From Peptostreptococcus equinus (GTDB taxonomy: Bacteria > Bacillota > Clostridia > Peptostreptococcales > Peptostreptococcaceae): a stretch of DNA of 64,000 nucleotides. Position 1 is the first letter of the stretch; every line of letters begins with the position of its first letter. The notes under the pieces were generated by a model that saw only the letters and a list, made by a program, of their open reading frames with translations, did not search any database and was not told the origin of the DNA. The stretch is taken from contig NZ_CP114052.1 of assembly GCF_027125355.1 (NCBI RefSeq), positions 806,001-870,000 on the forward strand. The letters are read 5' to 3'. Of this stretch, positions 46,516 through 56,469 are shown in pieces. Made by a program: the position numbers and the translations under genes.

Positions 46516-47089
46516 TAGAGAAATAATGAAGTGGTTTGATAGTTTTTTTCAAGAAGCCATTGAAAGTATTTCAATAGATAACTTCTTTTGTAAAACTGAA
46601 AGAAATAGTAGATTGCTTGATAGAAGCAGAAAATTTATATTGGAAAAAAATAATGGTAAATATTGGCAAATTGAGTTTACAGTACCAGAAAGTAAAGTTT
46701 TAAAGATAGAGAAAAATGTAAATACATTTTTTAAAGAATATATTATAGAAGAAATTTCTATGTATAGCGATGATGAGATTTATGATTTTATAAATAGCAA
46801 AATAAAAGATGTATATAATGAAGTGGTGGAATATAGATATAATGAAGATAAAAACACTTATGTAATGAGCTATAGTAAAGAATTTATGGATAAGTGCTCT
46901 GGTATGAAAGTAGGAGAAATTAGATTTCTAAATGAAGATTTAATGATAAAAATTTGGAATGAAGAAAAAATTTCCATAGTTAATATCGATAATACTTTTA
47001 ATTTGATACTTAATTATGATACTAATAAAAATGAAGATATGTTAGATTCTTTATTAGATTTACGTAAGTCTGTGATAATAATACTTTGA
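46499..47089 (+). CDS. Protein of unknown function coupled to the RepL-like gene
   Basis: 196 residues, soluble, acidic, predicted mixed alpha/beta. No signal peptide or membrane helix. It begins 17 bases before the upstream stop with AAAGGAGGGG as ribosome site, so translation is coupled. I see no catalytic motif; a short cysteine pair (C52, C135) is not arranged as a metal site. Together with the RepL-like gene it forms a two-gene unit immediately before clpB. Confidence 0.55.
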   Translation: MDLRFDREIMKWFDSFFQEAIESISIDNFFCKTERNSRLLDRSRKFILEKNNGKYWQIEFTVPESKVLKIEKNVNTFFKEYIIEEISMYSDDEIYDFINSKIKDVYNEVVEYRYNEDKNTYVMSYSKEFMDKCSGMKVGEIRFLNEDLMIKIWNEEKISIVNIDNTFNLILNYDTNKNEDMLDSLLDLRKSVIIIL

Positions 47090-47194
47090 TAAAATTCTAA
47101 TATCTTATAATATAATTTAGAAAAGTATATTCACTTATTAATATAAGTATTGAACATGAACTTTTTAAAAATAGAAAAAGAAAGGAATAATTTT

Positions 47195-49783
47195 ATGGAC
47201 GCAGAAAAAATGACATTAAGAGTGCAAAATGCACTAAACGATGCTTTTAGTGAAGCAGTTAAAAATAATAATCAGCAAGTTGATTCAATCCATCTATTGA
47301 TTGCGCTTGTTCAACAAGAAGATGGACTAATACCTAATATATTGGAAAAAATGGAAGTTAATGTAAATAACTTTTTATCGACTATCAATGATATAGCTAA
47401 ATCTTTGCCGAGTGTTACAGGTCAAGGAGCAAGCTCACAAGGTGTGACAGCAACTAGAAAGATAAGTGAAATTTTAGTAAAGGCAGAATCTATATCTAAA
47501 GATTTTATGGATTCATATATTAGTGTTGAACACGTCATGCTTGCAATATTAGAGATAGAAAAAAATAATAAAATTGAAACATCATTCAAGGCATTTGGAA
47601 TAAACAAAGATAAATTCCTAAACGCTTTAAATGAGGTAAGAGGCAATCAAAGAGTAGATACACAGGATCCTGAAGGTACGTATGATTCATTGGCTAAGTA
47701 TAGTACAAATCTTGTAAAGTTAGCTATGGAAAATAAACTTGATCCAGTGATAGGTAGAGATGAAGAGATTAGAAGAGCGATTAGAATTCTATCTAGAAGA
47801 ACAAAAAATAATCCAGTATTAATAGGTGAGCCTGGTGTTGGTAAAACGGCTATAATCGAAGGTTTAGCTCAGAGGATAGTAAAGGGAGATGTGCCAGAAG
47901 GATTGAAGGATAAAGTGGTTTATTCGCTTGATATGGGTGCGTTAATAGCCGGAGCAAAATATAGAGGAGAATTTGAAGAGAGATTAAAAGCTGTATTAAA
48001 AGAAGTTTCAAGTTCTGATGGTAAAATTATATTATTTATAGATGAGATACATACTATAGTAGGAGCTGGAAAAACTGAAGGATCAATGGATGCAGGTAAT
48101 TTAATAAAACCAATGCTTGCTAGAGGAGAATTGAACTGTATAGGTGCTACTACCTATGATGAATATAGAAAATATATAGAAAAAGATAAAGCATTGGAAA
48201 GAAGATTCCAACCTGTATATGTTGAAGAGCCTACAGTAGATGATACAATATCTATACTTAGAGGTTTAAAGGAAAGATTTGAGATACACCATGGAATTAG
48301 GATACATGATAATGCTATAGTAGCAGCAGCTAAATTATCTGATAAATATATACAAGATAGATTTTTACCAGATAAGGCAATTGACTTAATAGATGAAGCT
48401 GGGTCTATGATTAGAACCGAAATTGATTCTCTACCAACAGAGTTAGATGCAGTAAGAAGAAGGTTGTTTATGCTAGAAACTGAAAGAGAAGCGCTAAAAA
48501 AAGAAGAAGATGACAAGTCTAAGTTAAGACTTGAAGAGTTGGAGAAAGAATTAGCAGATTTAAAAGAAGAAAATGATGAATTAACTAGTAAATATGAGTT
48601 AGAAAAAACTAAGATAATGGGTGTTAAACATCTAAAGGAGGAATTAGATAATGCTAAATCCTTGGTAGAAAAATATGAACGCGAGTATGACTTTAATAAG
48701 GCGGCTGAGGTAAAATATGGTCAGATACCAAAGTTAGAAAGCCAAATTAAAGAATATGAAGAAAATGAGGATAATAACGAAGCAAATACATTATTAAAAC
48801 AAGAGGTAACTGAGGATGAAATTGCACATATTATCTCAAACTGGACTGGCATACCAATTACAAAATTAGTAGAAAGTCAAAGAGAAAAATTACTTAAATT
48901 AGAAGAACATTTACATAGAAGAGTAATCGGACAGGATGAAGCGGTACAAGCTGTATCTGATGCAATAATTAGATCTAGAGCGGGGCTTAGTGATCCTAAT
49001 AAACCAATAGGTTCATTCATTTTCCTTGGTCCAACAGGTGTAGGTAAGACAGAGCTTGCCAAGACACTTGCTAGAAATCTATTTGATAGTGAAGAAAATA
49101 TTATTAGATTAGATATGTCTGAATATATGGAGAAGCATAGTGTTTCTAGATTAGTAGGACCACCTCCAGGTTATGTTGGTTACGAAGAAGGAGGTCAACT
49201 TACTGAAGCAGTTAGAAGAAAGCCATATTCTGTAGTATTATTTGATGAAATAGAAAAAGCACATGAGGATGTATTTAACATGTTTTTACAGATATTAGAT
49301 GATGGTAGATTAACTGACAATAAGGGTAAAACAGTAGATTTCAAAAATACTATAATAATAATGACTTCAAATATTGGTAGTGAGGTTTTATTAGAAAGTA
49401 AGGGAGAAATTGATGAAGCTATAAATCAAAGAGTAATGGATATAATGAAACTTAGATTTAAGCCAGAATTCCTTAATAGAGTAGATGACATAATCATGTT
49501 CAAACCACTTGCCAAAGAAGAAATAAAGAAAATAATAGACATATTTATGGAGTCTTTGAGAAATAAATTGAAAGAAAGAGATATTAATCTAGAGCTTACA
49601 GATTTAGCGAAAGATTTTATAGCTGATACTGGTTATGATTCTGTATATGGTGCAAGACCATTAAAGAGATATATCAATAATGAAATAGAGACTAAAATTG
49701 CCAAGGCTATAATTGCTGGATTAATTGAAGAAAAATCTACTATAAAGATAGATTTAGAAGATGGCAATATAATCATTAAATAG
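47195..49783 (+). CDS. clpB: ATP-dependent disaggregase ClpB
   Basis: 862 residues from ATG 47195, which has GAAAGGAA 7 bases upstream; an in-frame start at 47150 is less likely. Hexameric AAA+ chaperone that extracts proteins from aggregates with DnaK. Order: Clp N-domain repeats (about 1-150), AAA-1 with GEPGVGKT (211-218), the long M-domain coiled coil (about 405-530), then AAA-2 with GPTGVGKT (612-619) and a C-terminal D2-small domain. The M-domain distinguishes it from ClpC. No CIRCE or CtsR-like heptad repeat is visible upstream. Confidence 0.96.
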   Translation: MDAEKMTLRVQNALNDAFSEAVKNNNQQVDSIHLLIALVQQEDGLIPNILEKMEVNVNNFLSTINDIAKSLPSVTGQGASSQGVTATRKISEILVKAESISKDFMDSYISVEHVMLAILEIEKNNKIETSFKAFGINKDKFLNALNEVRGNQRVDTQDPEGTYDSLAKYSTNLVKLAMENKLDPVIGRDEEIRRAIRILSRRTKNNPVLIGEPGVGKTAIIEGLAQRIVKGDVPEGLKDKVVYSLDMGALIAGAKYRGEFEERLKAVLKEVSSSDGKIILFIDEIHTIVGAGKTEGSMDAGNLIKPMLARGELNCIGATTYDEYRKYIEKDKALERRFQPVYVEEPTVDDTISILRGLKERFEIHHGIRIHDNAIVAAAKLSDKYIQDRFLPDKAIDLIDEAGSMIRTEIDSLPTELDAVRRRLFMLETEREALKKEEDDKSKLRLEELEKELADLKEENDELTSKYELEKTKIMGVKHLKEELDNAKSLVEKYEREYDFNKAAEVKYGQIPKLESQIKEYEENEDNNEANTLLKQEVTEDEIAHIISNWTGIPITKLVESQREKLLKLEEHLHRRVIGQDEAVQAVSDAIIRSRAGLSDPNKPIGSFIFLGPTGVGKTELAKTLARNLFDSEENIIRLDMSEYMEKHSVSRLVGPPPGYVGYEEGGQLTEAVRRKPYSVVLFDEIEKAHEDVFNMFLQILDDGRLTDNKGKTVDFKNTIIIMTSNIGSEVLLESKGEIDEAINQRVMDIMKLRFKPEFLNRVDDIIMFKPLAKEEIKKIIDIFMESLRNKLKERDINLELTDLAKDFIADTGYDSVYGARPLKRYINNEIETKIAKAIIAGLIEEKSTIKIDLEDGNIIIK

Positions 49784-49928
49784 TATGAAAATATATTTGT
49801 ATAAAATAATCATAATAATTAAATAAAAATATAGATAAAATGTTTAAATTTTAATAATTTGTGTATATATTAAATATATTAGTTCATAAAAAATAGTTTA
49901 ATAAGATTTATAATATTTGAATTCCCCT

Positions 49929-49958
49929 AAAACTCCAAGTATGCCTTGGAGTTTTTTT
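49929..49958 (+). terminator. Intrinsic terminator downstream of clpB
   Basis: An 11-bp stem (49929-49939 with 49945-49955), a 5-nt loop and a T run. It is about 145 bases after the clpB stop. Confidence 0.85.
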
Positions 49959-50246
49959 ATGAAAAATAAAAAAATTAGCTAAATTTCTGTTTATTTAAAG
50001 TTATAAAAAGCAAAAAAGCAAACTTTTTATTGAAAGTGTATTATTAGTCTTTTATTACAAAATAAAAAAAATACCTGATATAAAAACATTTTTATATAAC
50101 TGGAAAACGTTAATTTAATTTAATAAGTTAAATTGACTAAATATTTAATTATTGTTTATAAATTTGGGACTAGAATGAATAAATGTTGATTTAAATAGTA
50201 ATGATACATTAATATCTAAATGAATATAACGAATATAAAGAATTGT

Positions 50247-50275
50247 TTGACAATATAAAAAAAAATGGTTATACT
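50247..50275 (+). promoter_or_regulatory. brnQ promoter
   Basis: TTGACA at 50247-50252, a 17-base spacer and TATACT at 50270-50275. The leader is short, about 35 bases. Confidence 0.75.
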
Positions 50276-50314
50276 ATATTTGAACTAATATATTTTATTA
50301 AAGGAGGAGTTCAA

Positions 50315-51622
50315 ATGAATATCAAGTTTAAAGATATTATTGTTGTTGGTTTCGCGCTATTTGCGATGTTCTTCGGAGCAGGAAACCTAATATTCCCACC
50401 TTACTTGGGAGTATTATCAGGACCTCAGTGGTTTATAGCATTTATAACATTCCTTTTTGCCGATGGTGGTTTAGCACTTTTAGGTGTTATAGCCCTTACG
50501 AAAGTTGATGGTAATATGGACGCTTTATTCTCTAGAGCAGGAAAAACAATCGGTGTGGCAATAGGCATAGCAATGATTCTTTGTATAGGACCATTTGTTG
50601 CTATACCAAGAACAGCGGCTACTACTTATGAAATAGGTATTTTACCTACAGTAGGTAGTGGTTTTAACCCTATTCTATTCTCTATAATATTCTTTGTTAT
50701 AGTACTAGTATTGACTATAAAACCTTCAAAGGTTATAGACATAGTAGGAGCTGTTCTTACTCCAACATTACTAGTTTGTCTTGCTATATTAATAGTAAAG
50801 GGTGTTGTACAACCTCTAGGACAAATTCAAGACAAAGTATTAATTGAGGGGGTAGCTGCTAGAGGTATATCTGAAGGATATCAAACTATGGATGCAATGG
50901 CAGCATGTATATTTGCTGGTATTGTTATTAACTCTATAAAAGCAAAGGGTTATAAGGATGCTAGTATGATTAAAGCAACTATCTATGCTGGATTTGTTGC
51001 AGTAGTAGGACTTGCTTTTGTTTATGGTGGTCTTGCTTACTTAGGAGCAACAGTTAACACTCAGTTTGGATTAGATGCTGAAAGAACAAAGCTTATAGTT
51101 TCTATTACAGAACAAATACTTGGCGGACCTGGAAAAATAATCTTAGCAATAATAGTTGCACTTGCTTGTTTAACAACAGCTATAGGTTTATCTTCAGCTT
51201 GCGGTAACTATTTCGAAGAAATTTCAAAAGGAAAACTTAAGTATGCACATGTTGTTATAGTTGTATGTATATTCTCTGCTATAATCTCTAACTTTGGTGT
51301 TGACCAGATTATTAATATTGCTTTCCCAATATTACTTGCTATATATCCAGCTGTAATTGTTTATATTATCTTAGGTTTATTTAATAATAAAATTCATAAT
51401 GATAATTTATTCGTATTTGGCGTGTGGTCAGCGTTAGTAATAGGAATAATAAGTTCTATTGCAGGATTAAAAATGTTTGAAGGAGCATCATGGGCTAATT
51501 CAATTAATGGTGTGTTTGCGGCATTGCCAGGAGCTAAAATTGGTTTCTATTGGATAGTACCTGTTGCAATATTTATCTTAATAGGTAAGTTTATACCAAG
51601 CAAGAAAAATCATGTTGCATAA
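50315..51622 (+). CDS. brnQ: Branched-chain amino acid:cation symporter BrnQ
   Basis: 435 residues from ATG 50315 (AAAGGAGGAG 5 bases upstream; a longer frame from 50243 starts inside the promoter). LIVCS family, about 12 membrane helices, importing leucine, isoleucine and valine with Na+ or H+. The N-terminal signature GFALFAMFFGAGNLIFPP is unmistakable. Monocistronic with a strong terminator. No CodY or T-box element is recognised upstream. Confidence 0.95.
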   Translation: MNIKFKDIIVVGFALFAMFFGAGNLIFPPYLGVLSGPQWFIAFITFLFADGGLALLGVIALTKVDGNMDALFSRAGKTIGVAIGIAMILCIGPFVAIPRTAATTYEIGILPTVGSGFNPILFSIIFFVIVLVLTIKPSKVIDIVGAVLTPTLLVCLAILIVKGVVQPLGQIQDKVLIEGVAARGISEGYQTMDAMAACIFAGIVINSIKAKGYKDASMIKATIYAGFVAVVGLAFVYGGLAYLGATVNTQFGLDAERTKLIVSITEQILGGPGKIILAIIVALACLTTAIGLSSACGNYFEEISKGKLKYAHVVIVVCIFSAIISNFGVDQIINIAFPILLAIYPAVIVYIILGLFNNKIHNDNLFVFGVWSALVIGIISSIAGLKMFEGASWANSINGVFAALPGAKIGFYWIVPVAIFILIGKFIPSKKNHVA

Positions 51623-51632
51623 TAATTAAATC

Positions 51633-51668
51633 AAATAAAGGCAAGCTTATAGCTTGCCTTTATTTTTT
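51633..51668 (+). terminator. Intrinsic terminator of brnQ
   Basis: Perfect 15-bp stem (51633-51647 with 51651-51665), a 3-nt loop and a T run. Confidence 0.92.
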
Positions 51669-51776
51669 TAAAATATAATTAATACATTTTAATAACATAT
51701 TATATAATGTTTGAAAATGTTGTTTTTTACTTTGACTTATAATATAATTTAATTATTAAAACTATGGGGGGAGCTT

Positions 51777-52127
51777 ATGGCTAAGAAAAATTCAAAAAAA
51801 AGGGAGAAAGCTTATTACGATAAAAAAATAATCGAAGCGAAAAATACAAAAGAAACATCAGATTTATCTAAAAACAGATTATTTGTAATGAGTATTGGTT
51901 TTTTAATATTATTTTATTCAAATTATTTAGCAATATTTATATCACAAAAATTGGTGGCTATTTTAGGATTAGGTGTAATGTTATATGCAATGATTAAATC
52001 TCTCAAAAATCCAAATGAGAAAATCAGACAGACTAAAACTGGTAATTATATAGATTATACTATTACAGCAATTATTGTTCTAATAATTATATTTAACATA
52101 TTTTTGATTATAAAGCATTATATATAG
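51777..52127 (+). CDS. Small membrane protein of unknown function
   Basis: 116 residues. A lysine-rich N-terminus (1-33) precedes three hydrophobic helices (about 36-52, 57-72 and 92-114). GGGGGGAGC just before ATG 51777 is a good ribosome site. No known family recognised. Single gene, followed by a terminator and then the S-box region. Confidence 0.6.
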   Translation: MAKKNSKKREKAYYDKKIIEAKNTKETSDLSKNRLFVMSIGFLILFYSNYLAIFISQKLVAILGLGVMLYAMIKSLKNPNEKIRQTKTGNYIDYTITAIIVLIIIFNIFLIIKHYI

Positions 52128-52184
52128 AACATAGCATAATTTTTATTTTTAGAATTTGTAGTTAGTTATATAAGTAATTATGGG

Positions 52185-52218
52185 CCTTTGAAGCATAACC
52201 TTCAAAGGTATTTTTTTA
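52185..52218 (+). terminator. Intrinsic terminator of the small membrane-protein gene
   Basis: A 9-bp stem (52185-52193 with 52200-52208), a 6-nt loop and a T run. Confidence 0.85.
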
Positions 52219-52254
52219 TATTTTTCAAAATAATAAAATATTTAGAAAAATGTG

Positions 52255-52283
52255 TTGACAAATTATATGATAAATATTATTAT
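52255..52283 (+). promoter_or_regulatory. Promoter of the metNIQ operon
   Basis: TTGACA at 52255-52260, a 17-base spacer and TATTAT at 52278-52283. It places the RNA start shortly before the riboswitch. Confidence 0.75.
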
Positions 52284-52302
52284 ATATTTAATAATTTAAT
52301 AT

Positions 52303-52399
52303 CTCTTATCGAGAGTGGTGGAGGGACTGGCCCTTTGAAGCCCGGCAACCTGAATTATTTTAAGGTGCTAATTCCAGCAGCTATAGCTGAAAGATGAGT
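52303..52399 (+). promoter_or_regulatory. SAM-I (S-box) riboswitch
   Basis: The S-box core is clear: GAGAGTGGTGGAGGGACTGG, then GCCCGGCAACCT, AGGTGCTAATTCC and GAAAGATGAG. The P1 helix pairs 52305-52310 with 52393-52398. It senses S-adenosylmethionine and turns off the methionine transporter when SAM is plentiful. It is placed immediately before metN. Confidence 0.96.
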
Positions 52400-52446
52400 A
52401 AAATAGGTCCGAGTCTAGGTATATATTTTACTTAGGCTATTTTTTA
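52400..52446 (+). terminator. Riboswitch-controlled terminator
   Basis: The terminator pairs 52400-52406 with 52437-52443 plus an inner stem, followed by T's. The competing antiterminator pairs 52397-52404 with 52425-52432 and uses the 3' P1 strand, so SAM binding frees the terminator. Confidence 0.8.
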
Positions 52447-52482
52447 TGATTTTATAGATAGGAAAAATGAGAGGAGACTATA

Positions 52483-53451
52483 ATGATACGTATAAATGGT
52501 GTCAATAAATATTTTGATGATATACAAGTATTAAAAGACATAAATTTAGATATAAATGAAGGTGAAATTTTTGGAATTATAGGACATAGTGGTGCAGGTA
52601 AATCTACTTTATTAAGATGTATTAACAGACTTGAAAGTTACGATTATGGTGAGATATTAATAAATAATAATGATATATCTAAGCTAAATGATAAGAATTT
52701 AAGAGAATTGAGAAAAGATCTAGGTATGATATTTCAGCATTTTTCTTTATTAGAAAGAAAGACAGTATTTGATAATATTTCATTGCCTATGGAATGTTTT
52801 TCATATAGCAAAGAACAAATAAATAAAAGAGTAGATGAGCTATTAGATTTAGTAGGTATAGCAGATAAAAAATATGAAAGACCAAGGAATTTGAGTGGTG
52901 GTCAAAAACAAAGAGTAGCTATAGCTAGGGCACTTGCTATGGAACCATCTGTTTTATTATGTGATGAGGCAACCTCAGCACTCGACCCAAATACTACAAA
53001 GTCTATTCTATCTTTACTACAAGATATAAACAAGAAACTTGGAATAACAATAATAATGGTCACACATCAAATGGAAGTTATAAAGCAAATATGTTCTCGT
53101 ACAGCTATTATGGATGCTGGTGAAGTAGTAGAATTAGGAGATACTGAAGAAATATTTTTAAATAGTCCACCAGCACTTAGAAAATTATTGGGTGAGGATA
53201 AAATAATACTTCCAAGTGGAAATAATTTGAAACTATTATTTACAAATGATAGATCGAACGAAGCAATAATTACATCTATGGCAAGAGAATTAGATGTAGA
53301 TGTATCTATAATATATGGGAAACTAGAAAAATTTAGAGAAGATGTATTAGGTTCTCTTATTATTAATATACCTGATGGTTATTTAGAAAAGGTAGAAAAA
53401 TATTTGGATAATAAAAATATGTTGTGGCAGGAGGTAGACAATGAGTTTTAG
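52483..53451 (+). CDS. metN: Methionine ABC transporter, ATP-binding protein MetN
   Basis: 322 residues. ATPase with GHSGAGKST (about 34-42), LSGGQKQR and LLCDEATSALDP. A C-terminal NIL (ferredoxin-like) domain (about 245-320) in this family binds methionine to trans-inhibit uptake. AGAGGAG precedes the ATG. It overlaps metI by 11 bases and is controlled by the S-box upstream. Confidence 0.97.
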   Translation: MIRINGVNKYFDDIQVLKDINLDINEGEIFGIIGHSGAGKSTLLRCINRLESYDYGEILINNNDISKLNDKNLRELRKDLGMIFQHFSLLERKTVFDNISLPMECFSYSKEQINKRVDELLDLVGIADKKYERPRNLSGGQKQRVAIARALAMEPSVLLCDEATSALDPNTTKSILSLLQDINKKLGITIIMVTHQMEVIKQICSRTAIMDAGEVVELGDTEEIFLNSPPALRKLLGEDKIILPSGNNLKLLFTNDRSNEAIITSMARELDVDVSIIYGKLEKFREDVLGSLIINIPDGYLEKVEKYLDNKNMLWQEVDNEF

Positions 53452-54094
53452 TGATTATATACAAAATTTATTTCCGCAGGCATTTGTGCAGACTATGTAC
53501 ATGACTATTGTACCAACTATAATTGCTACAATACTTGGATTTATAATGGCAGTTATATTGGTGATTACAAAAAAAGATGGGCTAAAACCAAATCGAAAAA
53601 TAAATAGCATACTATCACTTATTGTAAATATATTTAGAAGTTTTCCTTTTATGATATTAATAGTTGCAATAATTCCATTTACAAGACTGGTAGTAGGAAC
53701 AAGTATTGGAGAGACAGCGGCCTTGGTTCCAATTACAATAGGAGCTGCTCCATTTATAGCAAGGTTACTTGAAAACTCATTAAATGAAGTTGATCCAGGG
53801 TTAATAGAAGCTGCTAAGTCTTTTGGAGCAACTAACTCTCAGATAATTTTTAAGGTTATGGTAAAAGAATCAGTTCCATCAATGATTCAAGCCATATGTC
53901 TATCGATGATATCTATATTAGGTTATACAGCGATGGCTGGAGCAGTAGGAGCTGGAGGACTTGGTAATGTGGCGTTAATGTATGGATATCAGCAATTTGA
54001 TGTAAATGTGATGTTGTTTACAGTAATTGCATTAATAATAATAGTTCAATTAATCCAATTTATTGGAGATACTTTATATAAGAAACTAAGATAA
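53441..54094 (+). CDS. metI: Methionine ABC transporter, permease MetI
   Basis: 217 residues, five membrane helices. The permease-ATPase coupling motif is EAAKSFGATNSQIIFKV, and MAGAVGAGGLGNVALMYGYQ follows near the C-terminus. It works with MetN and MetQ for D/L-methionine import. GGCAGGAGGT inside metN serves as ribosome site. metQ follows after a 233-base A+T-rich gap that shows no gene. Confidence 0.96.
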   Translation: MSFSDYIQNLFPQAFVQTMYMTIVPTIIATILGFIMAVILVITKKDGLKPNRKINSILSLIVNIFRSFPFMILIVAIIPFTRLVVGTSIGETAALVPITIGAAPFIARLLENSLNEVDPGLIEAAKSFGATNSQIIFKVMVKESVPSMIQAICLSMISILGYTAMAGAVGAGGLGNVALMYGYQQFDVNVMLFTVIALIIIVQLIQFIGDTLYKKLR

Positions 54095-54327
54095 TTTGAG
54101 CTCAATCTTGGTTTTAATAATAAATAATAAAAATATACATGTATAAGTAAAAATAATAAACAATAAGCTAAATAGTAAATATAAAAACTAATAAATATTA
54201 GCGATAAAAATTCGTAATTAATAAAAAACAATATTTCTAAAATAATAAAAATCGTCGATAAATAGTAAGAAAACTAAGGATAATTAATAAATATTTATAA
54301 AAAGTTGAAATAAGAGGAGGATATATT

Positions 54328-55140
54328 ATGAAAATTAAAAAGATAGCAACATTGGCATTAGCAGCAGGACTTTCTCTATCATTAGTAGCTTGTGGTTCAA
54401 ATAAAAAAGAATCTGCTAAAGATGATAAAAAAATTGTAATAGGGGCAAGTGCAAATCCGCATGCTGATATATTAAATAAAGCTGTAAAGCCACTTTTAGA
54501 AAAAGACGGATATAAGTTAGAAGTGAAGGTATTTAATGACTACATACTTCCAAACAAAGCTTTAGACGAAGGTTCATTAGATGCGAACTTCTTCCAGCAT
54601 GAACCATATTTAAACGAATATAATACAAAAAATAAAACAGAGATTAAATCAGTAGCTAAGGTTCATTTAGAGCCTATGGGAGTATATTCACAAAAAGTGA
54701 AGTCGATTTCAGGAGTTAAAGATAAGGCGGTAATTGCTGTGCCAAATGATCCAACTAATGAGACTAGAGCACTTAAAATTCTTGAAAAAGAAGGTCTAAT
54801 AAAACTGGCTGACAAAGAGCTATTGAATAAGAATGATATCAAAGAAAATAAGAAAAACATAGAGATAAAAGAATTAGCTGCAGAACAGCTACCAACTGTT
54901 TTAAAGGATGTTGATTTGGCTGTAATAAATTCAAATTATGCTTTAGAAGCTAAATTAAATCCTCAAAAAGATGCTATAGCTACAGAATCAAAAGATTCTC
55001 CATATGCAAATATAATAGCTGTTAGTTCAAAAAATAAAGATAGTGAAAAGACAAAGGCCTTGATAAAGGCAATACAATCACCAGAAGTTAAAACATTTAT
55101 TAATGATACATATAAGGGAGCTATAATTCCTTCATTTTAA
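54328..55140 (+). CDS. metQ: Methionine-binding lipoprotein MetQ
   Basis: 270 residues. Lipoprotein signal with lipobox LVAC (19-22). The mature NlpA-family body binds methionine outside the membrane: IVIGASANPHADIL, FNDYILPNKALDEGSLDANF and FFQHEPYLNEYN. AGAGGAGG lies before the ATG. The 233-base gap from metI is unusual for this operon and may contain a processing site or separate promoter, though I see no strong one. Confidence 0.96.
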   Translation: MKIKKIATLALAAGLSLSLVACGSNKKESAKDDKKIVIGASANPHADILNKAVKPLLEKDGYKLEVKVFNDYILPNKALDEGSLDANFFQHEPYLNEYNTKNKTEIKSVAKVHLEPMGVYSQKVKSISGVKDKAVIAVPNDPTNETRALKILEKEGLIKLADKELLNKNDIKENKKNIEIKELAAEQLPTVLKDVDLAVINSNYALEAKLNPQKDAIATESKDSPYANIIAVSSKNKDSEKTKALIKAIQSPEVKTFINDTYKGAIIPSF

Positions 55141-55177
55141 GTAATACGTATATTGTAAGCAATAAAATATATAAATA

Positions 55178-55205
55178 AAAAGATGTGGTATATACCACAT
55201 CTTTT
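55178..55205. terminator. Bidirectional terminator
   Basis: A 28-base perfect palindrome (14-base arms meeting at 55191/55192), GATGTGG core, A and T runs outside. It is shared by metQ and the converging DUF1002 gene. Confidence 0.85.
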
Positions 55206-55229
55206 ACTTTGTAATTATAAATATCTAAT

Positions 55230-56276
55230 TTAGTTAAATAACGACTTAAAGAAGTTAATTATCTTATCTATTAAACCACTTTCTTTTGCTTGATTGGCAA
55301 CATCTCCTGCTATTTGCTTAGCATTAGTTAATCCATCAGAAGTAGTATTTACAACAGCATCTTTTGAAAGCTTGCTATCATCGAATTGTTTAAAGAATGA
55401 GTTTGCCTCTTTATTGTTATTTAACCAATCTGATGCCTTTCCTATAATGCCATTTACATCAATATTTTCGCCCTTATCTTTAAGATTTGATCTGACGTTT
55501 GTACTTACATTAGCTAGAGTATCTTTCATGTCCTTGTAGTTATAATTTTGATTTGAAATATTGCTTAGTAAGTTCACTATAATATTTATGTCTCCAGTTG
55601 TAAGATTTACATTATAATTATTTGCTGTGTCTTTTACAATTTTTTCTATTTTTTCTTTATCCTTAATATCATCTTTTATAACTTTTGTTTTTGCATCATT
55701 TACTATACCAGTAGCTTTGTCTTGACCTACTTGGTTAGCAAGTTTACCAGTTGTGACTAGCTCTTTATTAGCTAATTTCTTTTTATTTTCTGTAAGTTTA
55801 TCACCAGTAGATTTTTCAAAACCTATGATTATACCAGTTAAGGCTCCTGTACCACTAACAGGGAAAGGTGCAGCCGCTACTACATTTGCATTTTCTACAC
55901 CTGCAGTGGATAGGGTAGTGGCTATCATAGAACTAGTAACCCAAGTAATGTTTGAAGTTTTGACATTGATACCGCCATCATTTGTAGGTACTACATATGC
56001 TGAAGACATAGTTACATGTCCTAGCTGTTTTTCTGGGGCGATACCTGCAAGATATTTTCTTTCTTGAGCATTGTTTACATATATTATATTAGGATTATTT
56101 TGATCAACACCAAAATAATTTAATATACTTGCTTTTTGTTTTTGGTTAAGATTTGCACCAATAGTAATCACTTCATTTTTTGATGAACTTGTTGAGTCTG
56201 CAAATGAAGCTGTACTTATTGAAAAAGTCATCAAGGCTGAAAGGGCGATATAAGACAGTTTTTTTAATATTTTCAT
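55230..56276 (-). CDS. Secreted DUF1002 protein (YpuA-like)
   Basis: 348 residues from ATG 56276, 7 bases after GGAGGAT; an ATG five codons earlier contains that site. Signal peptide about 1-26 (cleavage after SFA). The DUF1002 region covers most of the rest: VITIGANLNQKQKASILNYF, VTMSSAYVVPTNDGGINV and FPVSGTGALTGIIIGFE are typical. The C-terminal 150 residues are helical and polar. Bacillus YpuA belongs to this family and its function is unknown. Single gene. Confidence 0.85.
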   Translation of the reverse strand: MKILKKLSYIALSALMTFSISTASFADSTSSSKNEVITIGANLNQKQKASILNYFGVDQNNPNIIYVNNAQERKYLAGIAPEKQLGHVTMSSAYVVPTNDGGINVKTSNITWVTSSMIATTLSTAGVENANVVAAAPFPVSGTGALTGIIIGFEKSTGDKLTENKKKLANKELVTTGKLANQVGQDKATGIVNDAKTKVIKDDIKDKEKIEKIVKDTANNYNVNLTTGDINIIVNLLSNISNQNYNYKDMKDTLANVSTNVRSNLKDKGENIDVNGIIGKASDWLNNNKEANSFFKQFDDSKLSKDAVVNTTSDGLTNAKQIAGDVANQAKESGLIDKIINFFKSLFN

Positions 56277-56469
56277 TATCTTATCCTCCATAAAATATAT
56301 TTAATCGAACTAATCGACTATAAATAATATAGTCTAATAGACTTAATTATACCTTTAATATATTGATATGGACTAATTTAAACCCAGATGATATAATGAA
56401 CTTAATGATTGATTCGTGCATAATTTAAGCAAGAGATTAATTTTAATAAATTGGATAAGGAGAATTAAT

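Larger units (their letters stand above)
49784..50314. other. 531-base intergenic region between clpB and brnQ
   Basis: Contains a terminator (49929-49958), a short A+T-only inverted repeat (50078-50086 with 50089-50097) and the brnQ promoter (50247-50275). No T-box or other riboswitch signature and no gene are seen. Confidence 0.6.
52128..52482. other. 355-base region: terminator, promoter and SAM-I riboswitch
   Basis: Fully occupied by the terminator at 52185-52218, the promoter at 52255-52283, the riboswitch at 52303-52399 and its terminator at 52400-52446. No gene; a 69-codon frame across it is a shadow. Confidence 0.85.

Noticed and set aside
47090..47194. Search for CIRCE or CtsR operator before clpB
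   Set aside because: No TTAGCACTC-N9-GAGTGCTAA and no GGTCAAA-type heptad repeat is visible in this stretch.
49956..50314. T-box or other riboswitch before brnQ
   Set aside because: No specifier-loop or T-box AGGGTGGNACCGCG sequence; the promoter lies only about 40 bases before the ribosome site.
52188..52397. 69-codon open frame over the S-box
   Set aside because: It covers a terminator, promoter and riboswitch, which explain the sequence; no ribosome site.
54095..54327. Gap between metI and metQ as a possible small gene or RNA
   Set aside because: A+T-rich with no credible frame, strong promoter or stable hairpin that I can support.
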